This document shows, one piece after another, positions 1 to 8,834 of a stretch of 64,000 nt of DNA (position 1 is the stretch's first letter; every line of letters begins with the position of its first letter). The translations under genes and the position numbers were made by a program. The notes under the pieces were generated by a model. That model searched no databases, was not told the origin of the DNA, and saw only the letters and a program-made list of their open reading frames with translations. This DNA is from an uncultured Blautia sp. (lineage in GTDB: Bacteria; Bacillota; Clostridia; Lachnospirales; Lachnospiraceae), in NCBI GenBank assembly GCA_934364795.1, contig CAKRMK010000004.1, positions 62,001 to 126,000 on the forward strand, read 5' to 3'.

Positions 1-315
1 CTGCTCGATCTGCCTTAATTCCTGTTGCCGTTTTATGACGATTTCCTTTTGTTGCTGAAGTTTTTCTTCTATCTTGTCAATGTCACGATTCTGGAGAAAA
101 TCTGCAATTTCTGTTAAGGGCATGTCAAGCGCTCTAAGATAGCGGATAATGTTTAATGGTTCGAACTGGCGAAGACTGTAATAACGATAGCCAGACTTGG
201 GATCCGTTACCTCCGGGACCAGAAGTCCCATAGATTCATAGTGGCGAAGAGTACTTACACTTAACTGAAACATCCGGGCTACTTCACCAATCTGAAACAA
301 ATCTTTTTTGTCCAC
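1..315 (-). CDS. MerR family transcriptional regulator (partial, C-terminus outside window)
   Basis: The first 105 codons are present; the gene runs off the left edge. It opens with a winged helix-turn-helix typical of MerR proteins (FQIGEVARMF..STLRHYESMGLL, residues 6-31, then a GYRYY wing near residue 40), followed by the start of a long coiled coil rich in K, E and Q. I chose a GTG start at 315 because AGGAGAGG lies 7 nt upstream and the neighbouring ATG is out of frame. It follows the MATE exporter by about 20 nt on the same strand, so the two are probably one transcript, autoregulated through the long-spacer promoter at 1730-1760. The ligand is unknown because the effector-binding part is not in the window. 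Confidence 0.85.
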   Translation of the reverse strand, partial: MDKKDLFQIGEVARMFQLSVSTLRHYESMGLLVPEVTDPKSGYRYYSLRQFEPLNIIRYLRALDMPLTEIADFLQNRDIDKIEEKLQQQKEIVIKRQQELRQIEQ

Positions 316-335
316 AACATGTCCTCTCCTTTTTC

Positions 336-1697
336 TTATATTATTTTACTTATTTCATTTTTTAATGAATTATTTTCTTTTCTGCTAATCACCGCAAAGG
401 CAATCACACAGATAAACACAGATAAAAGTGATCCTGTGGCAGTTGCCAGTCCCATAGGAAGCAAGGTTGCCGGAAACAGTTTTGAGGTAAGATAAACACC
501 AGGAACTCTCACCAGCACAATGGCTGTAATGTTATGTAAAAAGGACAATCCGGATTTCCCACAGGCACAGAAATAGCCACTGAAGCTGAAGTGAACTCCT
601 GCAAAAATAACATCAAAGATATAACCGCGCAAATACTGTCCACCAGCCAGGATAACACCCTGATCTACAGTAAACATTCCCACAACCTGCTCTGCAATAA
701 GCTGAATCAAAATGCAGGCGATCACACCAAATCCAACTGCTATCATAATTGCATAACGAAGCACTTCTTTTGCCCTCTCTGGCTTCCTTGCACCAATATT
801 CTGTGCCCCAAGTGCAGACACGGTAGACAGCATGGAGGATGGAACCAAAAATAAAAAGCTGATTACTTTTTCCACAATTCCAACTGCTGCTGCATCTGTA
901 AGGCCTCGCCTGTTTGCAATAATGGTGATGATAATAAATGCCACCTGAATTAACCCATCCTGACAGCAGATCGGAATTCCTATTTTGAGAATCTTTCCCA
1001 TCGTCTGCCTGCGGGGCTTAAAATCAGCTCTGGAAATTGAAATCCCTGTTTTTTTCTTAAGAATCACAGTAAGAGCAATTATCACACTAATAGTCTGGGA
1101 AAGGGTTGTTCCAAGGGCTGCACCTGCCGGTCCTAAATGAAGTGCTCCCATAAAAACATAATCAAGTACAATATTTGTCACGCATGCAACTGCAATAAAA
1201 TACATAGGGCTTTTGGAATCACCCATTCCGCGGAAAATAGAACTGATAATATTATATGCCGTGATAAAAGGAATTCCGATAAAGCAGATAGTAAGATAGG
1301 TAACTGTACCAGAGACTGCTTCTTCCGGTGTAGACATAATTGCCACAATAGGATTTACCAGTAAAAGAAGCACAGCTGCCAGTACAATAGATAAAGCCAT
1401 GAATAAAGTAACAGAATTGCCAATGTCAAAAGCTGCCTGTTTTTTATTTTTCCCTCCTATGGCCTGGCCGATAGTAACTGTGGTGCCCATGGCAAGTCCC
1501 ACAATCATGACTGTCAGCATATGCATTACCTGGCTTCCTACAGATACAGCTGTGGTGCTGGCAACGCCCTCGAACTGGCCTATAATAAACAGGTCCGCCA
1601 TTCCGTAAAGTGTCTGCAAAAAATAAGATAACAGATATGGCAATGAGAAATAAACAATATTTTTAAATACACTGCCTGTGGTAAGATCTTTTTCCAA
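336..1697 (-). CDS. MATE family multidrug/cation efflux transporter
   Basis: About 453 residues with twelve hydrophobic segments and the two-lobed layout of MATE antiporters, which export organic cations and drugs using Na+ or H+ gradients across the cell membrane. Near the N-terminus the family pattern LPYLLSYFLQTLYGMADLFIIG is recognisable in part, and GIPICCQDGL around residue 240 matches the start of the second lobe. The longest frame begins at 1718 with TTG inside the ribosome-binding site; the TTG at 1697 sits 9 nt after AAAGGAGG and gives the usual N-terminus LEKDLTTG, so I use it. It is co-directional with the MerR gene that follows, suggesting inducible efflux. The substrate cannot be told from sequence. 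Confidence 0.9.
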   Translation of the reverse strand: MEKDLTTGSVFKNIVYFSLPYLLSYFLQTLYGMADLFIIGQFEGVASTTAVSVGSQVMHMLTVMIVGLAMGTTVTIGQAIGGKNKKQAAFDIGNSVTLFMALSIVLAAVLLLLVNPIVAIMSTPEEAVSGTVTYLTICFIGIPFITAYNIISSIFRGMGDSKSPMYFIAVACVTNIVLDYVFMGALHLGPAGAALGTTLSQTISVIIALTVILKKKTGISISRADFKPRRQTMGKILKIGIPICCQDGLIQVAFIIITIIANRRGLTDAAAVGIVEKVISFLFLVPSSMLSTVSALGAQNIGARKPERAKEVLRYAIMIAVGFGVIACILIQLIAEQVVGMFTVDQGVILAGGQYLRGYIFDVIFAGVHFSFSGYFCACGKSGLSFLHNITAIVLVRVPGVYLTSKLFPATLLPMGLATATGSLLSVFICVIAFAVISRKENNSLKNEISKII

Positions 1698-1729
1698 AGG
1701 ATATCTCCTCCTTTCCAAATAACTATTTT

Positions 1730-1760
1730 AACATAAACCCTACATCGGTTGTAGAGTCAA
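1730..1760 (-). promoter_or_regulatory. MerR-type promoter with 19-bp spacer and palindromic operator
   Basis: On the minus strand a TTGACT -35 (1755-1760) and a TATGTT -10 (1730-1735) are separated by 19 bp. The spacer contains the palindrome CTACA-N5-TGTAG (1740-1754). A stretched 19-bp spacer with a central dyad is the hallmark of promoters activated by MerR proteins through DNA untwisting. It lies just upstream of the MATE exporter, which is followed by a merR gene. Confidence 0.75.
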
Positions 1761-1815
1761 GTTCAAAATGATAATTATTTTTTTGCCGTATAATTTTGTT
1801 ACTATTTATTGCCAG

Positions 1816-1843
1816 TGTATTTTTGTTTTCAAAGCACATACTA
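1816..1843 (+). promoter_or_regulatory. Candidate sigma-G (forespore) promoter
   Basis: TGTATT (1816-1821) and CATACTA (1837-1843) are separated by 15 bp, close to the sigma-G pattern (TGNATA, then CATNNTA). The position, about 40 nt before the ribosome-binding site of a spore protein known to be forespore-expressed in related bacteria, supports it. One mismatch in each box keeps the confidence moderate. Confidence 0.45.
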
Positions 1844-1894
1844 GCATTGTAACATCAAACAAAAAACAACAATGAACCAAGGAGGAAAATGATT

Positions 1895-2125
1895 ATGTCA
1901 AACAATACTTCTTCTAACAAAGCAGCTGTACCAGAAGCAAAGGGCGCATTAAATCGTTTCAAATTTGAGGTTGCAAATGAGCTGGGTGTGCCGCTTACAG
2001 ACGGATACAACGGAAACCTTACTTCCAAACAGAATGGTAGTGTAGGTGGTTATATGGTGAAAAAGATGATCGAACAGCAGGAACGTCAGATGTCCAGCGG
2101 TTCCCAGAGTGGTCAGCAGTACTAA
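1895..2125 (+). CDS. Small acid-soluble spore protein, alpha/beta type
   Basis: A 76-residue protein with both signature segments of alpha/beta SASPs: KFEVANELGV near residue 25 and GSVGGYMVKKMIEQQE near residue 50. These proteins coat spore DNA, hold it in an A-like form and protect it from UV and heat, then are degraded at germination. The cleavage region of the GPR protease (E-F/I-A) corresponds to the FEVANE segment. GGAGG at 1881-1885 is 9 nt before the ATG at 1895 but only 3 nt before the ATG at 1889, so 1895 is the better start. It stands alone and is closed by the terminator at 2232-2280. Its presence shows the organism is a spore former. Confidence 0.93.
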   Translation: MSNNTSSNKAAVPEAKGALNRFKFEVANELGVPLTDGYNGNLTSKQNGSVGGYMVKKMIEQQERQMSSGSQSGQQY

Positions 2126-2231
2126 ATACTAAAGCCAGATCTGGAAAAGCTCTGATGAGAACTGTATCCAAAGCAGGCATCTTATTTGAAGCCGGTTTCT
2201 ATACAGAATAAAGTCATTTGACAACAGAAAA

Positions 2232-2280
2232 AAACAGGGCATTATTTACTTATTTTTAAAGAGTAAATAATGCCCTGTTT
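2232..2280. terminator. Bidirectional terminator
   Basis: Perfect 19-bp inverted repeat (AAACAGGGCATTATTTACT and its complement) with an 11-nt loop and A/T runs on both sides. It sits between the convergent spore protein gene and the minus-strand ABC operon. Confidence 0.85.
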
Positions 2281-2315
2281 CGATATAAATCTATTATGTT
2301 ATTTATCTGTTTTGT

Positions 2316-3056
2316 TTATACACTCAGCTTCTTTTCCATGATCCAGCCACTGATCAGATACAGCACTGCTGCAATGACGAATGCAGCTACGATATACAAA
2401 ACAAAAGTAAGTTCCAGGCTTTGCTGAAGCGGAATAAGATCCAATATCTTTCCAATAACCATGGACATTATCATGAAAATAATAAAAGCTACGACGCCGC
2501 TGCCTTTCTTACCCGCAAAAACGCTGGCTGATAAAATCACTGCCAGATCTGCATTTACAATGTAAACAATCCAGCTTGCCAGAAGACCAAAGAAATAGAA
2601 GGCTGCCTCTGCCGGAGTAAAAGTCATGGACCAGTTGATTTCCATAAAAGAGCTTATCATATCAATCATCTCTTTCAGGCCGCCAATGTAAAGAGTTGCC
2701 ACAGTCACATTAACAGCAGCCAGTACTGCAAAGAATGCACCTGTCATTATAATAGAAATTCCATTTTCCAGAATCTTGGCACCCAGGATCTGGTAACTGC
2801 TCTTTGGGGTAAGGAATAACATATAGCTCTGCCTGGTATTCAGATCACGATATAAGACATTTACACTTTCCAAGCCAATATAGACAACACCAATAATAGC
2901 GCACAGGAAAAGACAGATAATCCCCATTGCCAGAAGATTATCCTTTTTCAGAAATACGCCTAATAAAAAGGCAACCTCTGCAACTGCTGTAAACGCCAGT
3001 AAAGCTAATTTGGAAAATGTTGTTTTTCTCAATTCATACTTCATAAGATTTAACAT
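2316..3056 (-). CDS. ABC transporter permease (ABC-2 type)
   Basis: A 246-residue membrane protein with about six hydrophobic segments and no soluble domain, starting after GGAGGAGAGG. The layout and the conserved N-terminal MKYELRKT, followed by a membrane helix, resemble the YtrC/ABC-2 permeases paired with small ATPases. Its start overlaps the end of the ATP-binding protein by 7 bp, so the two are translationally coupled, and both follow a YtrA-type regulator. In Bacillus the ytr operon responds to cell-wall-active antibiotics; whether that holds here is inference. Confidence 0.8.
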   Translation of the reverse strand: MLNLMKYELRKTTFSKLALLAFTAVAEVAFLLGVFLKKDNLLAMGIICLFLCAIIGVVYIGLESVNVLYRDLNTRQSYMLFLTPKSSYQILGAKILENGISIIMTGAFFAVLAAVNVTVATLYIGGLKEMIDMISSFMEINWSMTFTPAEAAFYFFGLLASWIVYIVNADLAVILSASVFAGKKGSGVVAFIIFMIMSMVIGKILDLIPLQQSLELTFVLYIVAAFVIAAVLYLISGWIMEKKLSV

Positions 3057-3760
3057 ACTGCCTCTCCTCCATGTCCATAGATTTCACGGTACAGATCCAC
3101 CACCGATTTATGCTGACTGATCCGAAGCTCTTCCACCATGCACTGTTTCACCAATGCACCCTCTTTCATAAAAATGGCTGCATCTGCTACCCGTTCCAGT
3201 TCATCTACAAGATGGCTGGAAACTACCAGTGTCACATCTGGGTCTATGGCTTCCAGAATACTCTTCATAATCTGATCCCTTGCAAGAAGATCAATACCGT
3301 TTAATGGTTCGTCAAGTAAATAAAGCTTCGCCGCTCTTGACATGGTAACTGCTATCTTCAGCTTCGCCATCATACCAGAGGACAGCTTCTTCGCTTTCAT
3401 ATCCTCGGTGAGTTCCATACGGGAAATCATCTGCCTGTATTTCTCCATGGAAAAATCCTGGAAAAAGTCCTCATAATATTTTCCAACATCTGCTACAGAC
3501 ATCCAGTTGTAGAAATAAGGTTCCGTAGACATATAGGCAATTTCTGCCTTACTCTCTTTCCCAATAGGATTTCCCTGATAAAGTATCTCTCCGCTGGTCG
3601 GTTTCACAAGTCCTGCCACCATTTTCATCCAGGTGGTCTTGCCGCTTCCGTTCGGGCCAAGCATGGCGTATACAAGACCTTGCTCTAATTGTAAAGATAC
3701 CTGATTTACAGCAGTCTTACCGCCGTATTTCTTTGTTACTTCTCTGCTCTCTAAAATCAT
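3050..3760 (-). CDS. ABC transporter ATP-binding protein
   Basis: About 236 residues with a Walker A (GPNGSGKTT near residue 38), a degenerate signature LSSGMMAKLKIA, Walker B (LYLLDEPLNGID) and the switch histidine (VVSSH). It powers the adjacent permease. ATG at 3760 is 9 nt after GAGGAG; the in-frame GTG at 3766 is too close to that site. The signature reads LSSGM instead of LSGGQ, as is common in the YtrB/EcsA-like group. It is the middle gene of a regulator-ATPase-permease operon. Confidence 0.9.
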   Translation of the reverse strand: MILESREVTKKYGGKTAVNQVSLQLEQGLVYAMLGPNGSGKTTWMKMVAGLVKPTSGEILYQGNPIGKESKAEIAYMSTEPYFYNWMSVADVGKYYEDFFQDFSMEKYRQMISRMELTEDMKAKKLSSGMMAKLKIAVTMSRAAKLYLLDEPLNGIDLLARDQIMKSILEAIDPDVTLVVSSHLVDELERVADAAIFMKEGALVKQCMVEELRISQHKSVVDLYREIYGHGGEAVC

Positions 3761-3778
3761 TTCCACACACTCCTCGTC

Positions 3779-4135
3779 TTATTTGGACTGTTCTTCTTCC
3801 AGAAATCCCATTGCCTCGGCTCTGGAAAAACCAAGCTGCTCCATTCCTTCCAGAAATTCCCTGATCAGGGTTCCTGCCATCTCTTCTTTCAGCTGCTGCA
3901 CCCTACCAGGGTCTTCGGTTACAAATGTTCCCATTCCCCGCCTGGTAAAGCAGACACCTTCCATCTCTAATTCTTTATATACGCGGCTGACAGTGTTAGG
4001 ATTAATGGTATATTCTACTGCCAGCTCCCGTACAGAGGGAAGCTTCGCACCAGGAGACAGCTTGCCTGTTACAATATCTCGTTTTATAGAATTTGCTGCC
4101 TGGAGATAAATTGGCAGCGATGAATTGTATTCCAT
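3779..4135 (-). CDS. GntR family transcriptional regulator, YtrA subfamily
   Basis: A 118-residue protein with an N-terminal GntR winged helix (SLPIYLQAANSIKRDIVTGKL, then LPSVRELAVEYTINPNTVSRVYKELE at residues 33-58) and only a short C-terminal helical tail. That size and tail define the YtrA subfamily, which usually represses its own operon with ABC exporter genes. It is the first gene of the minus-strand operon, 18 bp before the ATPase. A sigma-A promoter with ATA-TA repeats lies at 4171-4199, giving a plausible operator. Confidence 0.9.
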   Translation of the reverse strand: MEYNSSLPIYLQAANSIKRDIVTGKLSPGAKLPSVRELAVEYTINPNTVSRVYKELEMEGVCFTRRGMGTFVTEDPGRVQQLKEEMAGTLIREFLEGMEQLGFSRAEAMGFLEEEQSK

Positions 4136-4170
4136 TGTGACCTCCTTTGTTGTCTTACTGTCTTGGTTAG

Positions 4171-4199
4171 ATAGTACACTAGTATTATATTTTAGTCAA
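4171..4199 (-). promoter_or_regulatory. Promoter of the GntR-ABC operon
   Basis: TTGACT (4194-4199) and TACTAT (4171-4176) with a 17-bp spacer on the minus strand, 35-60 bp upstream of the regulator start. The spacer and -10 contain ACTAGT and TACTAT repeats, likely the regulator's binding site (inference). Confidence 0.6.
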
Positions 4200-4263
4200 G
4201 TGTATTTTAAAAAAATAATGAGAAACTCATGAAAGTACGGATATTGGCTGATTACTCACGAAA

Positions 4264-4312
4264 AAACAGGACATTACTTATTCCCGATTAAGGAACTTGT
4301 AATGTCCTGTTT
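4264..4312. terminator. Stem-loop terminator
   Basis: A 14-bp perfect inverted repeat (AAACAGGACATTAC at 4264-4277, complement at 4299-4312) flanked by A and T runs. It lies downstream of the MATE remnant and dinB and upstream of the GntR operon promoter, insulating the two. Confidence 0.75.
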
Positions 4313-4362
4313 CATTCTAAATCAATTTCTATTATTTTTATGTAATCATTACAATCTTAATA

Positions 4363-4552
4363 TTATTTTACTTCGTTCATTTTTCTTTCCAGCTTTCTCA
4401 TATGCCATAAATATACGATCATAATCGCGCCCCCTGTATTCCCGCCGGAATCCCAATGGCAAGAACCTTGGATAACTCTTTTTTATTTATATGCATCCTG
4501 GAAAAACTGAACTGAAATTCATCATCCCTTTTACGAAGGTGGTGTATAACCA
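4363..4552 (-). pseudogene. MATE transporter remnant (two fragments joined by a deletion)
   Basis: In one minus-strand frame the segment DEFQFSFSRMHINKKELSK continues into VLAIGIPAGIQG, the family sequence that opens the second lobe of MATE proteins. Directly after it, with a frame change, comes AIMIVYLWHMRKLERKMNEVK and a TAA stop at 4363, a typical MATE C-terminus. Roughly 180 central residues and the whole N-terminal lobe are missing. The 5' edge overlaps the 3' end of dinB, so the deletion that removed the transporter may also have set the dinB C-terminus. Confidence 0.7.
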
Positions 4553-5826
4553 TGCCACTGATCCGTTCTCTTTTTTTCTGTCCAATCAGATTGTGATTCA
4601 TTTTCCATCTGCGCCTTTGCCTTTCGCCCGATTCCTGCATTACTGTTCATAATACTTGCCCGGGTGATCTTATCATTTCCAAATTTCATACGGATGGCGT
4701 CAAGGGTGGCATCTAATTTCTGGCGCTGCTCTTTTTTCTTCGTGTCTTCAAATAAAGACATCTGTTCAAAGCCCTCTTCTGTCAGCCCGGTAAGCGCCAC
4801 ACCGATCAGCCGAAGAGGCTGTCCCTTCCAGAATTCCACAAACAGTTTTCTGGCATTTTCATAAATTTCGTCTGTCACATCTGTAGCATTAGGAAGCTTC
4901 ATCTGATGCGAGCGGTTCTTAAAATCCAAGGTGCGGAAGGTAACAGAAATACAGGTGCATTTTTTTGCCTTCCGCCGCATTCTGGTTGCAACCACATCAC
5001 ACTGCTCTAGCAGAACCGGCAAAACCTGCTCCATAGAAACAATATCATCATTGAAAGTCTTTTCCACGCTGAAGCCCTTGCTTTCCTCCGGCTGCGCCAG
5101 AACAGGGGAATCATCAATCCCTCTTGCGTACTGATAAAGCTGATGACCTGCCTTGTCTCCAAGAAGGTTCTGAACTGTTGATTCTTTTTCCCTGGCAAGA
5201 TCTCCAATGGTCCGGATTCCAAAATCAAGCAGTTTTTTCTCAGATGCTTTTCCAAGAAAAAGCAGATCCCTGACAGGAAGCGGCCACATTTTTTCGGGAA
5301 TCTCTTCTGGAAACAAAGTATGGACTTTATCTGGCTTTTCAAAATCAGATGCCATTTTTGCCAGCAGTTTATTTGTGGAAATCCCCACATTTACCGTAAA
5401 TCCAAGGTCATGATAAATTTTATCTTTAATCTCATGGGCTGTTGCAACCGGATCCGGATAGATCAGGGAGGTTCCTGTCATGTCAAGAAATACTTCATCA
5501 ATAGAAAAAGATTCCATTACCGGAGCATAGGACTGGCAGATAGCCTTAAACGCCTGGGAGTTTCTGGTATAAAGACGAAAATCACTTGGAACTACCACAA
5601 GGGAAGGACACTTCCTAAGAGCCATAGCCACAGGCTCCCCTGTCTGTACTCCGTATTTTTTCGCAGGAATGGATTTTGCAACTACAATACCAGTTCTTGT
5701 TTTTGGATCTCCGCCTACTGCTGATGGAATTTCCCTAAGGTCAGGCAGCCCCTCTTTTACTCTGCGTGCTGCCTCCCAGGAGAGAAACGCGCTGTTTACA
5801 TCTACATGAAAAATCAGTCGTTCCAT
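4531..5826 (-). CDS. dinB: DNA polymerase IV (Y-family translesion polymerase)
   Basis: A 431-residue Y-family polymerase. The palm acidic residues are visible: D9 in FHVDVNSAF and D110-E111 in SFSIDEVFLD. The fingers and thumb follow, then a little-finger domain ending near residue 380. It synthesises across damaged template bases and extends misaligned primers. The strong site AAGGAGG sits 6 nt before the ATG. The last 40 or so residues (after NAGIGRKAKAQME) are polar and probably not conserved; the frame runs on into the MATE remnant, so the tail may be an accidental extension. No beta-clamp motif was identified with certainty. Confidence 0.93.
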   Translation of the reverse strand: MERLIFHVDVNSAFLSWEAARRVKEGLPDLREIPSAVGGDPKTRTGIVVAKSIPAKKYGVQTGEPVAMALRKCPSLVVVPSDFRLYTRNSQAFKAICQSYAPVMESFSIDEVFLDMTGTSLIYPDPVATAHEIKDKIYHDLGFTVNVGISTNKLLAKMASDFEKPDKVHTLFPEEIPEKMWPLPVRDLLFLGKASEKKLLDFGIRTIGDLAREKESTVQNLLGDKAGHQLYQYARGIDDSPVLAQPEESKGFSVEKTFNDDIVSMEQVLPVLLEQCDVVATRMRRKAKKCTCISVTFRTLDFKNRSHQMKLPNATDVTDEIYENARKLFVEFWKGQPLRLIGVALTGLTEEGFEQMSLFEDTKKKEQRQKLDATLDAIRMKFGNDKITRASIMNSNAGIGRKAKAQMENESQSDWTEKKRTDQWHGYTPPS

Positions 5827-5847
5827 ACTGCCTCCTTAAACAGTTGC

Positions 5848-5871
5848 AGAGCGTGTCAAAAAAACACGCTC
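5848..5871. repeat. Minimal copy of the AGAGCGTGT fold-back repeat
   Basis: GAGCGTGT (5849-5856) and ACACGCTC (5864-5871) form an 8-bp perfect stem around a 7-nt A-rich loop. The arm equals the outer end of the 166-bp element at 23301-23466. It may act as a terminator between dinB and the TIR gene. Confidence 0.6.
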
Positions 5872-5904
5872 CGTCCTAAGTGTAATATACATGTTACAAA
5901 TTTA

Positions 5905-8834
5905 TCAGTCACAGTGATAAGCAATCTTCTGCTCCTGGGTCAGATTTTCTCCATTGAGAAATTCTTTTCCTTTCTCATAGATTTCGGAAAGAGAAAGAAA
6001 TGGCACCGCATATAAGGTATGTACCCCATCAAAAATTATGACTTCGCCTTCTTCATTCATGCCAAGTCCGCCTTTGATCTTTGCTACAGGAGATGCTGTG
6101 GCATCCTTGCTGTAAATATCAAGCCTTGTCTCCCCACTGTCAGAAAGATATAACATTGCAAAATATGGCAGTCCCTCTGGTGCAGCAAAATCATATAAAG
6201 TAGCTGCCTGGGAAATAGTCAAAAGCACTTCTCCGGTAGTATCATCCAGAACAAACGCACCCTTATCACTGCTGCAAAGCAAAGCATAGCCGTCTACAGT
6301 TTCCATCCAGGAGAAATTGCCAAGATCTATTCTGGTAATTTCTTTTCCTGTTACATAATTATACATAATGTATTGTGTTCCACCTTCTGGCTGGTACAGG
6401 ATATATTTACATTCTGCAGAGCCTCTGAAGTCTGTACACTTCTGGGAAAATACCTCTTTTCGGTCTGGATCCAGAATACAGATCGTACTGACTTCATCTG
6501 TCTCTTCTAATATTTCGATCAGATAATCATCCAGAGAAATGTAAGCCTGGGTACAGTTTTCCGGAACTTCTTCTGTATAGACAGGTTCCAGTTCTTCTGC
6601 ACTTTTATCTGTTTTTTCATAACTGTACTTTTTCAGCAAACCATCTTCTACCATAAAAGCGCCGTTAACTTCCAGATTTTCTTCTGTTCCATCTGGGAGA
6701 TCTGTAATTTCTTCTCCGCTTATGGAATCGTAAATACTGATGGTTCCGTCAGATCGTTGCAGCTTACCAGATTGTCATCCACAACACTCATATAAGATAC
6801 CTTCTGGTTAAACTGAGCTCCCTCCAATGTGGAAAGATTAACTGCGTAGGAATTGGAACTTCCGTTTACCATAAGCATTTTTCCACGGCGGATCACATAA
6901 TCCAGGGTTTCATTTGATCCCTTGTTCATGGTATCTGTTTTGGAAGTACTGCGGTCATTCAGCTGATAAACGCGGAATTCATAGGCATTTAGCCGATAAG
7001 TGGCAATACAGGTATTTCCGGCGCGAAGCTCGGAGCATCCATTTCCATCACCGGCAAGCTGACCGATTCTATAGGGATCCTCTGTATAATCTACGTACTC
7101 AATGGCTCCGTCATTTGTAGCTACAGCAAAGGTAATCTTTTCCCCATCACCTGTATATTCTGCATCTGCAATATCGTCAGAAGCTTTATAGCTTTTCAGC
7201 TCTTCTCCGGTTTTCATGGAAGCGCAGATCAGATGGGAGCCGTCACGGTAATACACAACTCCTTTATCTGCGTCTGCATAACAGATATCGGATGTGATCT
7301 TTGTTTTTGTAGCATAAATTTTGTCTTCATCCATATCCAGGCAGCCATAATTATTGTTTTCATCTACAAAAAGTAACTGATGGCCCGACCAGGAAGTATC
7401 ATTATATACAGTGCTTACATATTTTTTGTCATCTATCTCTTTTAGGATTTCTCCGGTTTTGGTATCAATAACAAAAAGAGGATTCATTACATCATCATCC
7501 TCATAAAATTCACCGAATGCAGCATATTTTCCATCGTCGCTCATTCCATAATACATACCGTCATCACAGTCAAAGGTACGCTCTGACACCACTTCCCCTT
7601 CTGGTGTATAAAAGGTGATGGTTTTTGTTTCGGCATCAAAAGCACTGATCACAGACTCATCTTTACTTACACTTACAGTCATTGCATGTACGCCCTGCCA
7701 GAGAACCTCCATAGTCGTCAGGTCAATAACCTGGATTCCCTTCTTGCCTGCAATGACACAGCGGTGATCTCCAAAGAATTCCACCTTTGAATTACAGCTC
7801 TGGTGGCCGGCATAGTCCGGATCAACAGGAAAATCTGCTACCGTTTTATTTTCATTTATATCATAAAAATGAACTGTATAGTCGGTGGCACTTACCAGAT
7901 CCACATAAGCAATATAGTCATCATATGGACTTACTTTCAGGGCATCCATAGTCTGGGTTCCCACATTGTTCCGGGCAGCATAGCCCTTCTGATAGCTGTA
8001 CGTCTGCAGCGCATTTGTAAGAGACGCCATAGCTGCTCCTTCAAAAGGACGGTCATTTCCCATATCTTCAGGAAGTCCCTCCATAGCAAGCATGGCTGCA
8101 AGCTTGGGATTATCGGCAGCAAAAGCTGTGTCTGAATATTCTGACAAAAGGTAAGACTGTGCAGACTGCGTTTTTCGCACCTGGCTTTGCAGCTTCTGGT
8201 TCTCCAGGATTGTCTGTGCCAGAAAAGCACATACTACTGCAAAGGAAACACCACCTGCTGCAATTCCTCTTTGAAGCTTACGCTGTCTTTCACGCTGACG
8301 GAGCTGGTCAAACTCACAGTGCAGCATAGCCGCAAGAATACGCAGCTGCTCCACTTTCATTTTACGTTTCTGTTTCCCAGGTGTTTCACCTCTCACATCT
8401 GCAGCCAGGGGCTCTACTTCCACTTCCTGTCCATTTACTGTTCTGTGTGTAATGGCATAAGGAAAGCTGACCTGGGGCTCACCCTCTGCAAGTACCACTA
8501 TAATATGATCACTGCCTCTTAGTTTCTGGAACAGCTCAATCTCACGCATGCACCATTTGGACTCCTGAAGTCTGGGTGTACAGATTACAAGCAGATATTC
8601 AGACTGTCCAAGTGCTTCTTCAATATTATTGTAAAGACTGCTTGAGCTTGGAAGCTCGTCTACATCACGAAAGATCCGTCCCACTTTCTTTTTGCCGATT
8701 TTGGCGGCAAGTTTGGATGGAACGCGGTAATTCTCCAGCATGGTATGTAATGTTTTGGCTACAAATTCATCATTGCCTCCATGTCTGTAGCTGATGAAGG
8801 CCGTATATTTCCAGTTTTCCATTTGTCTTGTCAA
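5905..8834 (-). pseudogene. TIR domain - transmembrane - beta-propeller protein, split by a frameshift
   Basis: The 5' frame encodes 704 residues and stops near 6720; the remainder (5905-6654 and the bases up to about 6765) continues in the next frame with matching propeller-like repeats. Adding one base near 6765 restores a single 976-residue protein. Residues 9-130 form a TIR domain (TAFISYRHG, FRDVDELP, ESKWCMREIE with E98 as candidate catalytic glutamate). A basic juxtamembrane stretch and one membrane helix (about 190-210) follow, then a SYLLSEY..PKLAAMLAMEGLPED linker and WD40-like beta repeats to the end. TIR domains of this bacterial type can cleave NAD+ or act as scaffolds. A TTG start at 8834 lies 5 nt after GAGAGG and overlaps the upstream stop (TTGA). 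Last gene of the kinase operon. The frameshift may be real or a sequence error. Confidence 0.75.

Noticed and set aside
2142-2210. Short frame MRTVSKAGILFEAGFYTE after the spore protein
   Set aside because: Only 18 codons, no ribosome-binding site and no recognisable similarity.
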